DNA of 64,000 nucleotides from Colius striatus (lineage: Eukaryota > Chordata > Aves > Coliiformes > Coliidae): assembly GCF_028858725.1 (NCBI RefSeq), contig NC_084760.1:53903367-53967366 (forward strand), given 5' to 3'. Below the pieces are notes generated by a model, which was not told the DNA's origin, did no database searches, and saw only the letters and a list, made by a program, of their open reading frames with translations. Shown piece after piece: positions 13,321-25,510 of this stretch (position 1 is the stretch's first letter; every line of letters starts with the position of its first letter). Position numbers and translations under genes: made by a program.

Positions 13321-13440
13321 CTGCACTTGTCGATCCAATTCCTGCAGTGAGCACAGAGCGGGGCATAATCTTAACTGCATACTTGAGAAACTGAGATTTC
13401 CCTGTACCTGGGTCTCCAACCAACAAAAGATGCGATTCAC
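13321..13440 (-). CDS. MCM9: MCM9 coding exon 6 (Walker A exon)
   Basis: 120 nt, phase 1 in and 1 out. The acceptor is CCCCCAAG just right of 13440 and the donor GTATGTG starts at 13320. It encodes [15 protein letters not shown] through GIGSTSA, including Walker A lysine K360. If the donor is not used, the frame runs on 36 codons to TGA at 13213-13211. Confidence 0.96.
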
Positions 13441-16400
13441 CTTGGGGGAAAATGTTGATGTAGGAGTAAAGGGTTAACACACAAAGAAAGATATATACAA
13501 AGTTCTCAGAATTAAATGACACTTAGCCTGTTATTTGCCTAACATTTAGCAGTACATATACATTACAATACGTAATCCTGTTTACGACTGCACTATTTAT
13601 TGGGTGTAATAAAGATATGGTTTAATAAAAGCATCTAGTCACATTGCTGCACCCAAACTAAATATTTACAATGAAATAGTTAAAAGTATTAGCAGGTATT
13701 TGACACTCCTCCCTTAACGTGACTTCTTACATTTCAGAACACTCATTTCTCAGACTCAACTCACTCTTGAACACAAAACAAAAGAATACCAGGGTTTAGT
13801 TATTCCAGTATTTACTTACTTAAATTATTGCAGGTTGTTTTTCTTAACTAATTATGTTCCACTGCCAACAGTAACACAACTTAGTAATTTCAAAACAATG
13901 GCATTTTAGAAATAAATCATTTCAGTACTACAATCTCACCGAAGTGTTTCTAAAATTACTTCAAATGCCTTCTACAAAATACTAACACCATTTCAATTCA
14001 AATATAAAGTCTACAGCATTATTTAGCTGCCGGAGCATTAAGAAAATCCTGTCTTTGTATCTACACACATATTATTTTAGAATTATTATGACCTACATAG
14101 ACTGTGACCTGTATACCACCTGGCACATGGCATATTTGCCATCTAATAACAACAGAAGGAGAATCAGCAGGCAGATAACTTACAGTAACAGAACTAAGTG
14201 AGATATGCTGACAATCACAGATGGAAAAGTCTGGTATTAGGAAGTAAAATGAATCCTTTAATTTCTCCTTTCAATGTACTATAGTGATCCACATTAAGGA
14301 AACATTAATATTCCATCCTTTGATGCCAAATACTGCTGGGAATATTCTACTGGAAATCGTTTCAAAAAGTCATTTATACAATAAAAAGGGAGTTTATGAT
14401 TTACCTAAAACAACTGCTTTTTATGTTCTACCAAATGAAATCCTGAACACCTGCTTTTACTGGGTTTTATTTGGGAAAAATTCAGATAGAAAGAAAAAGT
14501 CTAGACACCCACTTTATTTGCCTGAGATTCTGGAAGAATACTCAGCATTAACCAAAAATTGCTCTCACTCAAGAAAATGGGATGATTATGCTTCTGTAAC
14601 CTTACTGCTTTAATTTTGGATTAGGATATGTGGGTGAAGACAGGTGTGGGAACAACTGCTAGAAAGGATGTGATACTATTAGAAATAGTACTAACCTCTG
14701 ATTCGAGTTCCAGTAGCATCAGTCCTCTGCACACCACCAGCAAGCACCATGGCTACAGCCAACTTCACCACATACAATCCAAAAACTTGAGGACATAAGC
14801 TAGCCAAAATTTCATTCCTCCCTAGAACAAGAGCACAAAAATTGACAGTCAGTACTGCTATAAGAGCAAAGCTTGGTTTCTCATGGATTTCTATGTACAC
14901 TTGAAGTCCTCTGTACACTGACAAACGATTGTTCTATGTCCACTGTCCTATGTATACTCACAAATAATTTGGGTCTGCTTTCTGAACAGAAGGAACAGGG
15001 CAGATTATTGTTATTATTTTATTTTTTAAAGTGGGACCTCAAGCAGCTGTTTGATCAAAAAGTTCTTCCTTAAAAAGAAGTATTTACTGTCACAAGCAGC
15101 AAAGCTAATCTTACTGCGAGACCTACGGTCTGGAAACAATGAGAAAAGGCACTTACAAAATGCCACCATGTGAATTCTTTTGTATCACAGATAAAAATGT
15201 AGAGGCTATGAAGAATAAAACTCAAAAGCTTCCAGACTTAAAAATATCCCCTCAAAGACCATTGCACTATACATTTAAGAAAACTAAGAAAACATCTAAC
15301 ACAAAGTATTTTGCCCCAAACCTGTACACTCATAGCACAGCTCATTTTCTTATTGTCTTGAATCTCCTCCTTTGACCCTCTCCTCCTCCCTATCGTGGTC
15401 TCTTTCCAGCAACAGAATATTTCAGTCTGCTATGGTAATATTGTTGGCTTGGAAGGTGTGTAACAGAATTAATTCTGTCCTTAGAGATTCTGACACTAAA
15501 AGCACATAAAGGATCATGAGTTTAATAGCCATACGTTACTCTCATTGATAGGGAATAAAACACGGTGACCAATTTTGAGTTCTTAACTTCATGTTTTAAA
15601 TTTAAGTGTATGTACGTGGCAATGGCAAGATATGTAAGCACCTAATAAATGACTTGAGGCACATATGTGTTTCTTGTGGAGGTCTTCTGAGGGGATTAAC
15701 ACATCTTTTCCCAAAAGGGAAATTATAAAAACTTTAATCAGCCATAGTGTAACTCAAGATTTAACTCCACAGTTGCCTCTATTTGACTTCAGATTCATTT
15801 GCCTTGCCAGTGCTCAGCAGTTCTGCTTCTTCCTAGATAATATCTGGAAAAAAAATTCACCTGCATAAGTTCTTCAAGAGGCCTGCCACAGTAGATTTTC
15901 TCAGTACACGTAATACACAGCATCAGGAATTGACTGACATAAAACACAGTAGTAACTACCATTATCTCTTGAAAAACATTAAATGTACGCACATCTTGTT
16001 GTGAAATAGCCTATAACTTAGACCATTTCATCAAGTTTGATCTCTGCCCTCACAGGAGGGGACTCAAATTCAGACAAATGTCCTGAAAGAGATATCATGG
16101 GCAGTCAGGATCCTTCTAATTTCCAGCTCAATTTTCTTGTAGCCACTTCATAATAATTTATTGCTCCCTGCAGGCTTTCAAAAATTATCATGAGAATGAA
16201 AGACTAAATGGGACCTTCATAGAGGATCCTGAATTACTTTCTGAACAGCTCTAACCAGGGTGAGAAGAAATGTTCCTAACAGCAGGAGGCTACCAAATTA
16301 AATTTCCTTCCAGGAAACATAGTTCTAAAAAATCTTTGCCATTGATAAAATCTCCAATTTCTTAGGTGAGCATGCTAATTTTTAAACTGACATGGGCAAC

Positions 16401-19400
16401 ATTCCCACCTGCTTTTCTTCCTGTTTGTGTTTTAGGAATAAAGACTAAGCCCTTTTTGGGGTTTTAAAATAAAGACTGTTAGCCTGAGACAGTCCAGCGA
16501 CAGAGATCCTAAGGACTTCACTGAGCTTCCCCGTGGTTCAAGAGGAGACACTCAGATTATGGACAGGGACAGACAGAACTCCTGCCAATTCCTAGGCAGC
16601 TGACTACAGACCATGGTAAGTCTAGGAGCCAGTGTGCTAAACACTCTGGCTGTTCTGAAAGCCACTGTGAATTGGGAGACTTTCTCCATATTTGATAGGA
16701 GGCTCCACAGCAACTAAATCAATGGTCTAGGCATCCAAGAGTTAGGTTAAAGATGAGATGTGCTAAGCTAAGTGGTAAAGATTCACAGCTTAATTTGGGA
16801 TGCAGACAGTGAGTCAGATCTCACCCCAGAGTCAACAGCTATGCTGACTAAAAGCAGCTTTGGTCTGCACATTTCTTCTAAAATGTGTTTTCTTTCTTGA
16901 TTAGAAAAGACTATTTTTTTCCCTGATACTTACGCTGTTTCTCATTTCTTGTTAATGAATGTTCCACAAAACAACTGACTAGAAAGCTCAAAAGAGGGGA
17001 GATCAAGGCAGTACGTTTGGCACTTTTTTTCCCCAGTAACATTAAAGAAAGAATTTCACTTTCTCATACTGGAAAAAAAATTTTGTAGGATAGGGTGGTG
17101 GGATGATAGGATAATGGGGAAAAAAACATGTCCACTCACTGTATTTTCACTCCAGATTTCATTTATATCCAAACATGTGTCCTACTTAAAAGGTTTCAAC
17201 TACTAACCTGCTAAGGGATCATTCCTATGCTTTTCCCAGAAGTCTTCAAATTCCTTGCGGACTTCTTCATCAATGACAACCCCCGCTAGCTGCTCATTGT
17301 TTACTTTAACATAGTTAGCTTTCAAAACAAGCTCCAAGTCACAGCGTGCATCCTCACGGAAAGGTTTCCACCTCTGCATTACCACTCCGTACACTGTGAT
17401 GTCATCTCCTGGAGGTAACAACAAAAAATAGTAAAATAACATCCAACTTGAGATATGCAGATATGTCAGTTACCTGAAATGTATAACAATGCAATTGAGA
17501 TCCTGTGTTACAGTTAATAAGGTTAAAAACCCCAGTAACAACAAGCAAACCTCTCTCAGTTACTGGAGGTCTAAACCAAATTTTAGGTAGATTGCTTATG
17601 TCTATGGTAGGAAGTTGCTATGTCTTCCTACTTCAGCTTAAGACAAGTAAATTCTTACTCTACAGTAAACTGTGAAAGCTCTTCTTTCAATGAGACTTAA
17701 TACACAAACAAAAAACACTGTTCACAACTCATTCACTTCTGGTGACCTCTGTGATGAATTGCAGAATCACTCATTAACATTCTGGCCAACATGTTCTTCT
17801 GTGAAAGTACAACCAGAAATTAACTTCTGATGGGAATGTGCCTATCTTCATACATCATTCTTCCTACATCTTCCTGCCAATTAGTTTCCTTTTTGAATGT
17901 CAATAAGCTTTTTCCCCCTGCAGCACTCCCTAGAGAGCAGGTCAGGTTACCCGTCTCTCTGAACCCACTGAGGGGTACCACACACAGTGTGATGGGGTGG
18001 TGGACCAACTTCCTCAAGAAGTTTGGTTTTTCCACACTAACAAGATTTACTATACTTTCTGTATGTCACAACACCTTACTTATTGAAACTGATCTGTCAA
18101 ACACTCAAGATGTAACGTGGGGATGTATGACGTTTTCTAGAATAGTCTTCAACTAGCGTCCAAGCTGAAAGAGCAATGTAACAGATGAACATGTCTCATT
18201 CAGCAAGCCCTGACAGCCTATCTGGCAAAGATTCATCTCACATGGAAAACATGAAAAAATGCTTGTGGTACAAACATATGTGATCTATGCTGCATCCTCA
18301 CCAGACTTGCAACTGTCCACTAAGTCATCTTCCAGAACAACCACCATGCAACGAGGGATGCTTCCAACAGACAGTCTTTGAACCTATGAGATAGGAAAAA
18401 AAAGCACTTCTTAAGAACAGCACCTTTCAAAAGCCATTTATAGCTGCTAAGGACCTACATTCCTTTCCTGGAACTAAGGTTAGCCCTTGCTTTTTCTCAC
18501 AAAACTTACACAGTAAGCATGCCACTGCTGCCACGAACTTACTTAATAATGGAAGCTTTTTTTGATATTAATGGAAATGGGATAGGGTGAAATTAGGTGC
18601 AATCCTGGGAGGTGCTGTGTGATTTCAGGATCTTGCTGAAGAAAGCTCGCTTAAAGAAGTCACTTCAAAGAGATGTTTTGGTTTGTTTTTTTAATTGAGA
18701 TATTGGAAGATACTTTTTCAACATGCAAAGTTCACTTTGAGTTTACTGAAGCATGTCTATGAGTAACAACCCTTCAATGAAGCACATACTGAAAGACTAT
18801 CCTCTGTATTTTTCCAGTGTTTAACTGTAATTTGACAGGTCGAGATACAAGTTTCCGCCTAGGTGCCAAGGATTAAATCAACAACAGGGAAAACAAATCA
18901 CATACAGCCAAAGAAACATATATTGACAAATGTGCCACTGACTAATTCTTTTTCTAGTCTCCAGGGCAAAGTCTATGCAATCTTGTCACAATCTATTTCC
19001 AACCAGCGATCTTTCCATTTACACTTCAAGCTTGCAATAGTTTTTAGAGTATCCACTGCGCAAGAACGACTACCAGAAGTACCAGAATTTTAAATTTATC
19101 ACTCTCTAGTGCCTAGGAAGGTTAATTCACCCTTGTGTATTATCTAAATGGCCACAGCCAGTTCAGTACTAGTGGCACATCGATGATTACTTGCACAGCT
19201 CAGTAGGAAACGTGAGTGAAACTCATTCCTGGTTTAACATTATTGTGTTTAATAGCCTTATGCTGTTGAAAATCCTTCTCATCACAGATCTGTGTGCCAC
19301 ACAATAAAACAAAATTTATAGAAACCATATGTCAGAAATAATCATTATACGAACATGCAACATAGGGCCTAGAAGCAGTTTTATTCCCTTACTTTTTTGC

Positions 19401-22400
19401 TATTTAAAACTTTTAAGAGCTTCATTTATAATGTCAAACATTTCTGTTCTCATACATCTTGCATATAGATTGGCACAGCTGTCCTTTTCACTTATAAAAT
19501 CAAAACCCTGAAACAACTGAATATACCTTAGAAAATGTTTAGGAAAAAGACACTAGGCATATAAACACACACAGGAGTATTGCCTGCAATATACCTTACT
19601 TAATTCTCAATTTTTATACAGTGTAGATTTTCCTGTGCCAACTTTGTCCTATTTATGCACTTCCATCAAAATAGGCCCAATTGTTTTTTACTCCTTCAGC
19701 TTACCTGTACTTTTACCCATGGCTACCTTCAGAAAAATGAATGCAAAAAGGATACTCAGGAACTGTCAAATTCAGTATTGGCCAAAGGGAAAAGACATTT
19801 GCAGACACTATGTATTGACAATACTGCATGACTACAGCTGGCCTTGGCCACCACTGGGCTAGCTTTAGTCCTTAGAAGCAGTGTGGAACATCAGCATCAC
19901 GTACAGTAAGCACTGAGAGAAGCAATGCACACTTGGTAACAGAAGGATTCAATGTGGAAATTTCATCTATGCATTGACTCCAGGTGTTTTGTACAATATC
20001 GAATGGAGTTACCTAATAATGGAAGTCTAGTCAACATGTCCCTGAATTTTTAACTCTTTGACTGGAAATATCTGATCAACAGGCTGTCTGGCTTCTTTTA
20101 GTCTAGTCAGGCATTTGTCTTAACAGTAGAATCTGTAAAACTTTTCCACTTGTTTTAGCGTGTTAAATTTCTCAACGAAAACAGGTTAAACTATGAATTC
20201 TGATGTAAGTATGAACAGGCTCATTAAAATTAGCAGAAGTACCTTATTCCAGTAGGAATTTAAGCCCTTAAATGCCTTCTTTGGTAAGTTAATTCTTTTT
20301 GTACTTGTGACAGGTATACCTTAATATCTTCCCTTCTTTCTCCACCTTGATTTTTTTACCTGTTCCTGAATTTTGATTTCTTGATAGTCTCTGCAGCAGC
20401 TAGGAGAAGAGGTTGTTCCAGAGAGACACGTGAATTTGGTTGAGTTGCAGCCTTCTTCATTCAGGCAGGCTGATGGACGACAGAATGTGTAGTACTGTTC
20501 AAAGTCAGCCTTGATGACAAACACATGCTTGCACTTATTGCAAATATAACTCCGTTCAAACTCCAAAACTTTCACCAAACTGGTACGTATGACAGTCCCA
20601 GTAACAGACAGGAAGTGACCCACATCCCTGGTTTTAGGAATATGCTCTCGAGTCAGCTCTGGGCAAACAGGCAAACCTATTAAGCAAAAACATGTGCACC
20701 ATAAGGCTATGCATATAAAACATGGACTTACAATGCAGTTGAACAGAAAGACTAGAAACAATGCCAGATAGATTAACGGTATCCATTCTTATTATTGCTT
20801 CATAAATGGGATTCAACAATTCATCTGTTGTACCATAAATCTGATTCACTGGCCTTGGGTAATGAAAATCATCAGACGCTGAGCACTCACAGAGAATGTT
20901 GCCACTTTACTCTCCTACTCTTGCCAAGGGCTGAATTGACATGAACAGTTTCCATTCATGGAGATAGATCCCAGTGTTCTCAGATCTGTTTATGAATTTA
21001 AGTGATCTTTTGGCAAATGACATTTATTCTAATTGTGGTCCAATGTTATTCCCACAGTTAAACAAGTGTAAGTTCCAATCTTGTGTGAATTCTCAAGTAT
21101 GAGCCAATGTAAAACTTAACGTCTGTGAGCATCTGACCTTGTATCCACACCGCACACCAGTAAACCTCACGCACAAGGACAAGAGCATAAGGAGATCATA
21201 AAGGGGTTATGCACACAATCAAAGGAATTTCACTTGTGCATTCAAGTGGGTTAGTGACAGCTCATTTTCATGGTGCTTGCTCTCCTTTAATTCCACCTCA
21301 AAAGCCAGTTCGGTGATGTACTGATCCCACTCCAGAGTTCACCTGTGTGGCTATCACTTAGCATCACAGCAGCTGAAATCCTCTAGGAAAGACTAATTTA
21401 CCTCAACAGCCTGCAAAGTCTGTATAAAATTAAATGGTCTCTGAAATGCACACCTAAGGACAGCATCAAAATATTGCCTCTTCAGAGGTTAGTATTTGAA
21501 TTACAAGATACCAAGAATTATCAACAGAAGAAGAAATCACCTGCTCTTAAAATAATTCCTTAGCTTTACTTTCAAAATAGAGCTCGGAAACAAGAGATGT
21601 AAAGTAATAAATCTCCTGGAAAATGACGTTTCTAAGGGGAACAAAACTATTTGTGCATTTAGGTCAAATCTCAAAGAAAAGACATAATATATTAATTTTT
21701 GAGTTTTCAAAACCATTTGCTTTATTTCAGACATGCTGAAGCATTCTCTTTTGATGCTTGTAAGAAAAATATTTGACCTTTTGCTTTTGTTTAAAGAAAA
21801 TATTTTAAAATATTCAGCTTATTTTAAAGGGTAAAAGTTAAAAAAAGTAGAAAGGAAATAAATAATCTGGAAAAGAAATACAGTATCATGGAGAACTGCA
21901 AACTCCTGGGTTACAGTAACAAAGCTATTTACATATTATACAAACCTGTTGAAGAAGTCTTTTTCTCTCACAGGTTAGTATTTTTATTCAGTTCAGGCAA
22001 AAAATGATAAAATGTGTTATTTTCTGAACTGGTTTGGCATGTTTTCCCAGCTCACTATTGGTGCAGATCAAGGACCTTTGCAAAATACAACACGTCTCAC
22101 ACTAGGGAGGGCTGCAGCACTGCAACTACATCTGTGAATACTCAAGGGATCAGAGTCTGTCTGGGGAAAAAAAAACCCAGCCTTTGTCAAGCAGTCTAAG
22201 ACAAATAGAACAAACTCCAGTTGAGTGTGTGTGTCTTTGAATCGGCTTTACTGACTCAAATCAGAGTTAGCAATCATGTGTAAAATTGAACTATTACAAG
22301 CAGTTTGGCCATCAGGCACTGCAATGCTCAGACTAGCAGGAAGTGAGGAAAAAAACTTCTAATTAGTAGCAAAAGAGGAAGTTATACAATAAAACTCCCA

Positions 22401-25400
22401 AAATGCTAAAAGTCGGATAAAGAACTTAATCTTCTGCTTTCTTTAGTGAACCAAAGGTCATCATCCATTATTAATCACTGCATGTTCACACTCCCCAAGA
22501 CCTCCTTTGTTCTCCTACATGCCTGCATTGGTGTGAGCATGCCAAGATTGCATTCTCACACCCAGCATAAGCAAAGCCACTTTTCCTCACTTCAACCAGA
22601 CCACAGATCCCCTCAGTCCCACTCCAGGTAGTTGCCTGACGCTCCTGGTCAGAGGAGTGCACCACCTCCCTCCCATTCCCATTTGATGTGGGAATAGGAA
22701 GTGGCACTCCAAGATGAGAATCCTGAAGGCAATCAGAACCCAGAACCCATTTAAAAGGTAATAGTATCATGGAAAAATTGGAGTAGAAAACAAGCAGGCT
22801 GATCATTTAGCTTACTGCGTTTTCTTTCTTCAGTAACCACCCTTTCAGTGGCACTGAACATAAACCGAACTAAGAGGCAGATGTTCTTTTGATTCAACTC
22901 AGTCACAGAAGGATAACCACCTCCTGCTCTTCATCAATTCCCTTCATCAATGGAGTAATCTGATAACTATCTTCTTCCATCAATCTGACTTGCTTTTATC
23001 AGCTATTAAAACTATTTGATGAAATGGGGATAATTTCACCCGACTTTGATTAGGGAACATTCAGACAAAATACCACTGTGGGAGGAATGGCCAGTTCCAG
23101 AAACTCTTGCTTTATGTAACTAATAGCTTATAAAATCTTCATACTTGGAGTGAAAAAACTCCTGCTCTCGTGCTGTATCTGTGACTGACAAAAATGCATC
23201 AGGGGAACTGAACACATCCTCGAATACTGGGGAAGAAGTTTTAATGAACTTCTACTTTTATAGTACAGAAGGATATCAGACATTTAAAACTTTAGTAAAA
23301 CACAGAGGCCATCCTTTTACACCACGTACTCAGCAGCTGCACATAAACTTCATAACCCCTAAACAAGTAGCAAGCCATTTTGGTTTTAGGTTTTTTTCCC
23401 TACAAACCCTGAAAAAATAACATTACGAGAGCCATGGGCTAATTATATTTCTAATATTTGTGTTTTAATGGGAATATTTTAAATGAAATTCACTGTGGCG
23501 AAATATTAAGTTCAAGCTGCCTGTTAAGAATTAAAATGGCTTGATAGCAAAATATTAGAATTAATTATGCAAAATCGGGATGAACAGAGATTTGCTGAAA
23601 CTTAACAACTTTATGAGTGCTGAGACCAGAGGCTGCAAATTTCAGGGTGACAAAGCACCAGGAGTCATCTTGTGATCAACAACATAAACTAGAAGAAGGA
23701 GGAGGTTCTTGGTTTGGCCCACTCTCGTAAGAGGGATTCCAGCTCCAGCTGTAATAAACCAGAACACAGAGTCTTTACAGTCAGGGACCAAGGCCGGATT
23801 CAGCCCCATCATGGCTCCTTTCAGAAGGAGTCTGGACAGCAAGAGGGTGCAGCCCAAACCTCATAACTTGGCAGGAGCAGCCCTATTAGAAGTTCCTATA
23901 ACACTGCCTAAAGCCTGAATGATCATAAACTGCTCCAACAAGTGAGCAGGAAACACAGGTTACAGGTTCCCCACAACAGGCAAAATACGCATTTTAACCC
24001 CCGCCACACCTCAAAGCTGTTAAAAAATTCCCTATAATAAGGAATAATGGCATATAACTTTTGTTGAAATAAAAGGATAAAAGTCTAGAGGAGACTGAGG
24101 GGGGATCTTATTAACATTTACAAATATCTAAAGGGTGGGTGTCAGGAGGTTGGGACATCCCTTTTTTCTATAGTAGCTAGCAACAGGACAAGGGGTAATG
24201 GGATGAAGCTGGAACACAAAAAGTTCCATTTAAACAGAAGAAAAAACTATTTCACTGTGAGGGTGAGGGAGCCCTGGCACAGGCTGCCCAGAGGGGTTGT
24301 GGAGTCTCCTTGCTTGGAGGTCTTCAAGACGTATCTGGAATATTCCTATGCGACCTGATCTAGGTGACCCTGCTTCTGCAGGGGGGTTGGACTAGATGAT
24401 CTCTAAAGGTCCCTTCCAACCCCTACCATTCTATGATTCTATGATTTTCTATTAATGATCATGCCTTCCAACAGTCAATTCCAATTTTAAAACAAGTAAC
24501 TTTGTAATGATTAGTTAAGCATAAAACTTTATCATTTCAGATTGAATTCTTACAACTCAAAATTTAGATTTTGCCTCTTGTGGAGGATGGCTGGAGCCAC
24601 TAAAGGCCATGATCCAGCTGACATGCTAAGGAAGTCAATCTGCAAGAGAACCTACAAACTACGTATCTTCCCCTAAAACTTTATTTTTTGCTATTCTGGC
24701 TAATGAGAGAAATAATGTGAGACCAGCTGCTGATTTGAGGAGCATTTTCCCACAGAAAGGCTTTGGTTTAAGTCCTGACCCAGCAACAAATGCCAGCCAT
24801 TGCACGAACACCACCAGGGATGGCCACAGCTTTTTCCAGAGTGGTCTATGTAACTCCACGTGTTTGCATGTTTTCTTTTCAGTTTAACAAACACCAGCCT
24901 TTTGCTATTGGTTTAAATGCTGAAATAGCAAGAATCATATTTGCACCTTCCCATGATATCCCAATAGTTTCACAGAATCATTTAGGTTGGAAAAGATCTT
25001 TAAGATCAAATCCAGCCATAAACATAACACTGCCAAGTCCGCCAAGATGGCCAGTTCATTCCCCACAACAGTATCTTGGCTTGAATTTTCTCTCTTGGCT
25101 GTTAGCGTTTATAAAGAAATTGCAGCTTCCAGCAGTGTTGACCAGGAGACGTACCCAGGGCCCCTTGCTGCCACTCCCTGCCTCGCCACTCACCCGAGAC
25201 CCTTGCATGGAGGTTCTGCTTCACGCTGAGCTGCGAAGAGGCCGCGGTGGCCTGCAGCACTGCCAGGGCAGCCCGACGCAGCGCGCTGTCGAAAATCGGG
25301 AGCACCTCCCTGGGGAAGGCATTGAAATACTCCCCGATCTCCATGTTGGCCTCAAAGAGCGTCATGGCGTCAACGACGACAGGATAGTGCGCCTCGTCGT

Positions 25401-25503
25401 CAGCCTCCCTCAGGATGCCCAGGATGTCCTCCCTGTGGTGCTCCAGCACATAAGACTCGAACACCTGCCCGATGAGGTTCACCTGGTCCGCGCTCAGCAC
25501 CAT
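13321..25503 (-). CDS. MCM9: MCM9, MCM8-partner helicase (six 5' coding exons; remainder outside window)
   Basis: MCM9 forms a hexameric helicase with MCM8 that acts in homologous recombination, interstrand-crosslink repair and mismatch repair. Six minus-strand exons (25503-25194, 20676-20360, 18383-18302, 17408-17208, 14821-14696, 13440-13321) splice in one frame into 1156 nt, 385 codons plus one base. Residues 1-103 are the MCM N-terminal domain. Residues 105-209 hold the zinc-ribbon/OB part, with C149 and C152 and later cysteines at 169, 174, 180 and 187. Residues 354-361 are the Walker A motif GDPGTGKS. I chose the start at 25503 because it follows a plausible acceptor and gives the family N-terminus (MVLSADQV). 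The vertebrate protein is about 1140 residues, so Walker B, the arginine finger and the long C-terminal tail lie beyond the left edge, past the nested ASF1A gene. Confidence 0.96.
13441..14695 (-). other. MCM9: MCM9 intron between coding exons 5 and 6
   Basis: 1255-bp GT-AG intron with a GTTAGT donor and a CCCCCAAG acceptor. It is AT-rich. A 109-codon plus-strand frame at 14284-14613 begins with a non-ATG codon and resembles nothing I know. No repeats recognised. Confidence 0.85.
14696..14821 (-). CDS. MCM9: MCM9 coding exon 5
   Basis: 126 nt, acceptor TTCTAG, donor GTTAGT. It encodes [20 protein letters not shown] and on to [10 protein letters not shown], the start of the AAA+ ATPase domain leading into Walker A. 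Very close to the vertebrate consensus for MCM9. Confidence 0.96.
14822..17207 (-). other. MCM9: MCM9 intron between coding exons 4 and 5
   Basis: 2386-bp GT-AG intron. No exon, CR1 or other named element recognised. It contains only short spurious frames on both strands. Confidence 0.85.
17208..17408 (-). CDS. MCM9: MCM9 coding exon 4
   Basis: 201 nt, acceptor CCTCCAG, donor GTTAGT. It encodes [16 protein letters not shown] and on to [12 protein letters not shown], the distal OB-fold strand and the linker into the ATPase domain. Confidence 0.96.
17409..18301 (-). other. MCM9: MCM9 intron between coding exons 3 and 4
   Basis: 893-bp GT-AG intron (GTGAGG donor). An open 108-codon plus-strand frame at 17830-18156 and a 71-codon minus frame overlap here. 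Neither resembles a known protein. No repeats recognised. Confidence 0.85.
18302..18383 (-). CDS. MCM9: MCM9 coding exon 3 (82 nt)
   Basis: A short exon found by splice-site and protein-continuity matching. The acceptor is CTCATAG and the donor GTGAGG. It encodes [20 protein letters not shown] and on to VDSCKS plus one base of the next glycine codon. It joins exactly in phase with its neighbours (residues 210-236). Confidence 0.95.
18384..20359 (-). other. MCM9: MCM9 intron between coding exons 2 and 3
   Basis: 1976-bp GT-AG intron (GTAAAA donor). AT-rich, with no recognised exon or mobile element. Confidence 0.85.
20360..20676 (-). CDS. MCM9: MCM9 coding exon 2 (zinc-ribbon exon)
   Basis: 317 nt, acceptor TTAATAG, donor CAG/GTAAAA. 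It encodes [14 protein letters not shown] through [10 protein letters not shown] (residues 105-209) with the CNKC pair (C149, C152) and further cysteines at 169, 174, 180, 187, 197 and 198. The MCM zinc ligands should be among these. The segment [20 protein letters not shown] is a strong MCM9 signature. Confidence 0.97.
24077..24447 (+). repeat. CR1 LINE 3' end (plus orientation)
   Basis: About 370 bp of the CR1 3' region: 'gacaaggggtaatgggatga', 'ggcacaggctgcccagaggg', 'ggggttggactagatgatct', ending in a 'ttctatgattctatgatttt' octamer-type tail. It retains the full 3' terminus, as expected of a 5'-truncated LINE insertion. Fairly well preserved. Confidence 0.95.
24971..25046 (-). repeat. Short CR1 3'-end fragment (minus orientation)
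   Basis: 'cacagaatcatttaggttgg' followed by 'aaaagatctttaagatcaaa' is a reversed CR1 3' terminus of the 'gacctttaagatcat' subfamily. It ends only about 150 bp from MCM9 coding exon 1. Confidence 0.9.
25194..25503 (-). CDS. MCM9: MCM9 coding exon 1 (start codon)
   Basis: ATG is 25503-25501 on the minus strand; the donor GTGAGT starts at 25193. It encodes 103 residues ([20 protein letters not shown] onward to NLHARVS) plus one base. The exon itself starts at 25510, after the acceptor TGCATGTAG, so the 5' UTR part is only 7 nt. The frame stays open upstream through the acceptor, so an ATG at 25587 is possible in principle, but it would be intronic and lacks family support. The exon is GC-rich because it sits at the edge of the CpG island. 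Confidence 0.96.
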
Positions 25504-25510
25504 CTTGCTT

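Larger units (their letters stand above)
20677..25193 (-). other. MCM9: MCM9 intron between coding exons 1 and 2
   Basis: 4517-bp intron (GTGAGT donor, TTAATAG acceptor). It carries a plus-oriented CR1 3' end (24077-24447) and a short minus-oriented CR1 fragment (24971-25046). From 23640 to 23920 there is a non-AT-rich patch of unknown origin. The rest is unremarkable. Confidence 0.85.

Noticed and set aside
14284-14613. Plus-strand frame of 109 codons in an MCM9 intron
   Set aside because: It starts at a non-ATG codon, has no recognisable domain and lies in AT-rich intron. Length is within chance for this much sequence.
20634-20849. Minus-strand frame overlapping the MCM9 zinc-ribbon exon
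   Set aside because: Wrong frame relative to the conserved exon and no family match.
22486-22806. Minus-strand frame of 106 codons
   Set aside because: No homology recognised, no splice support in MCM9, and not needed for protein continuity between coding exons 1 and 2.
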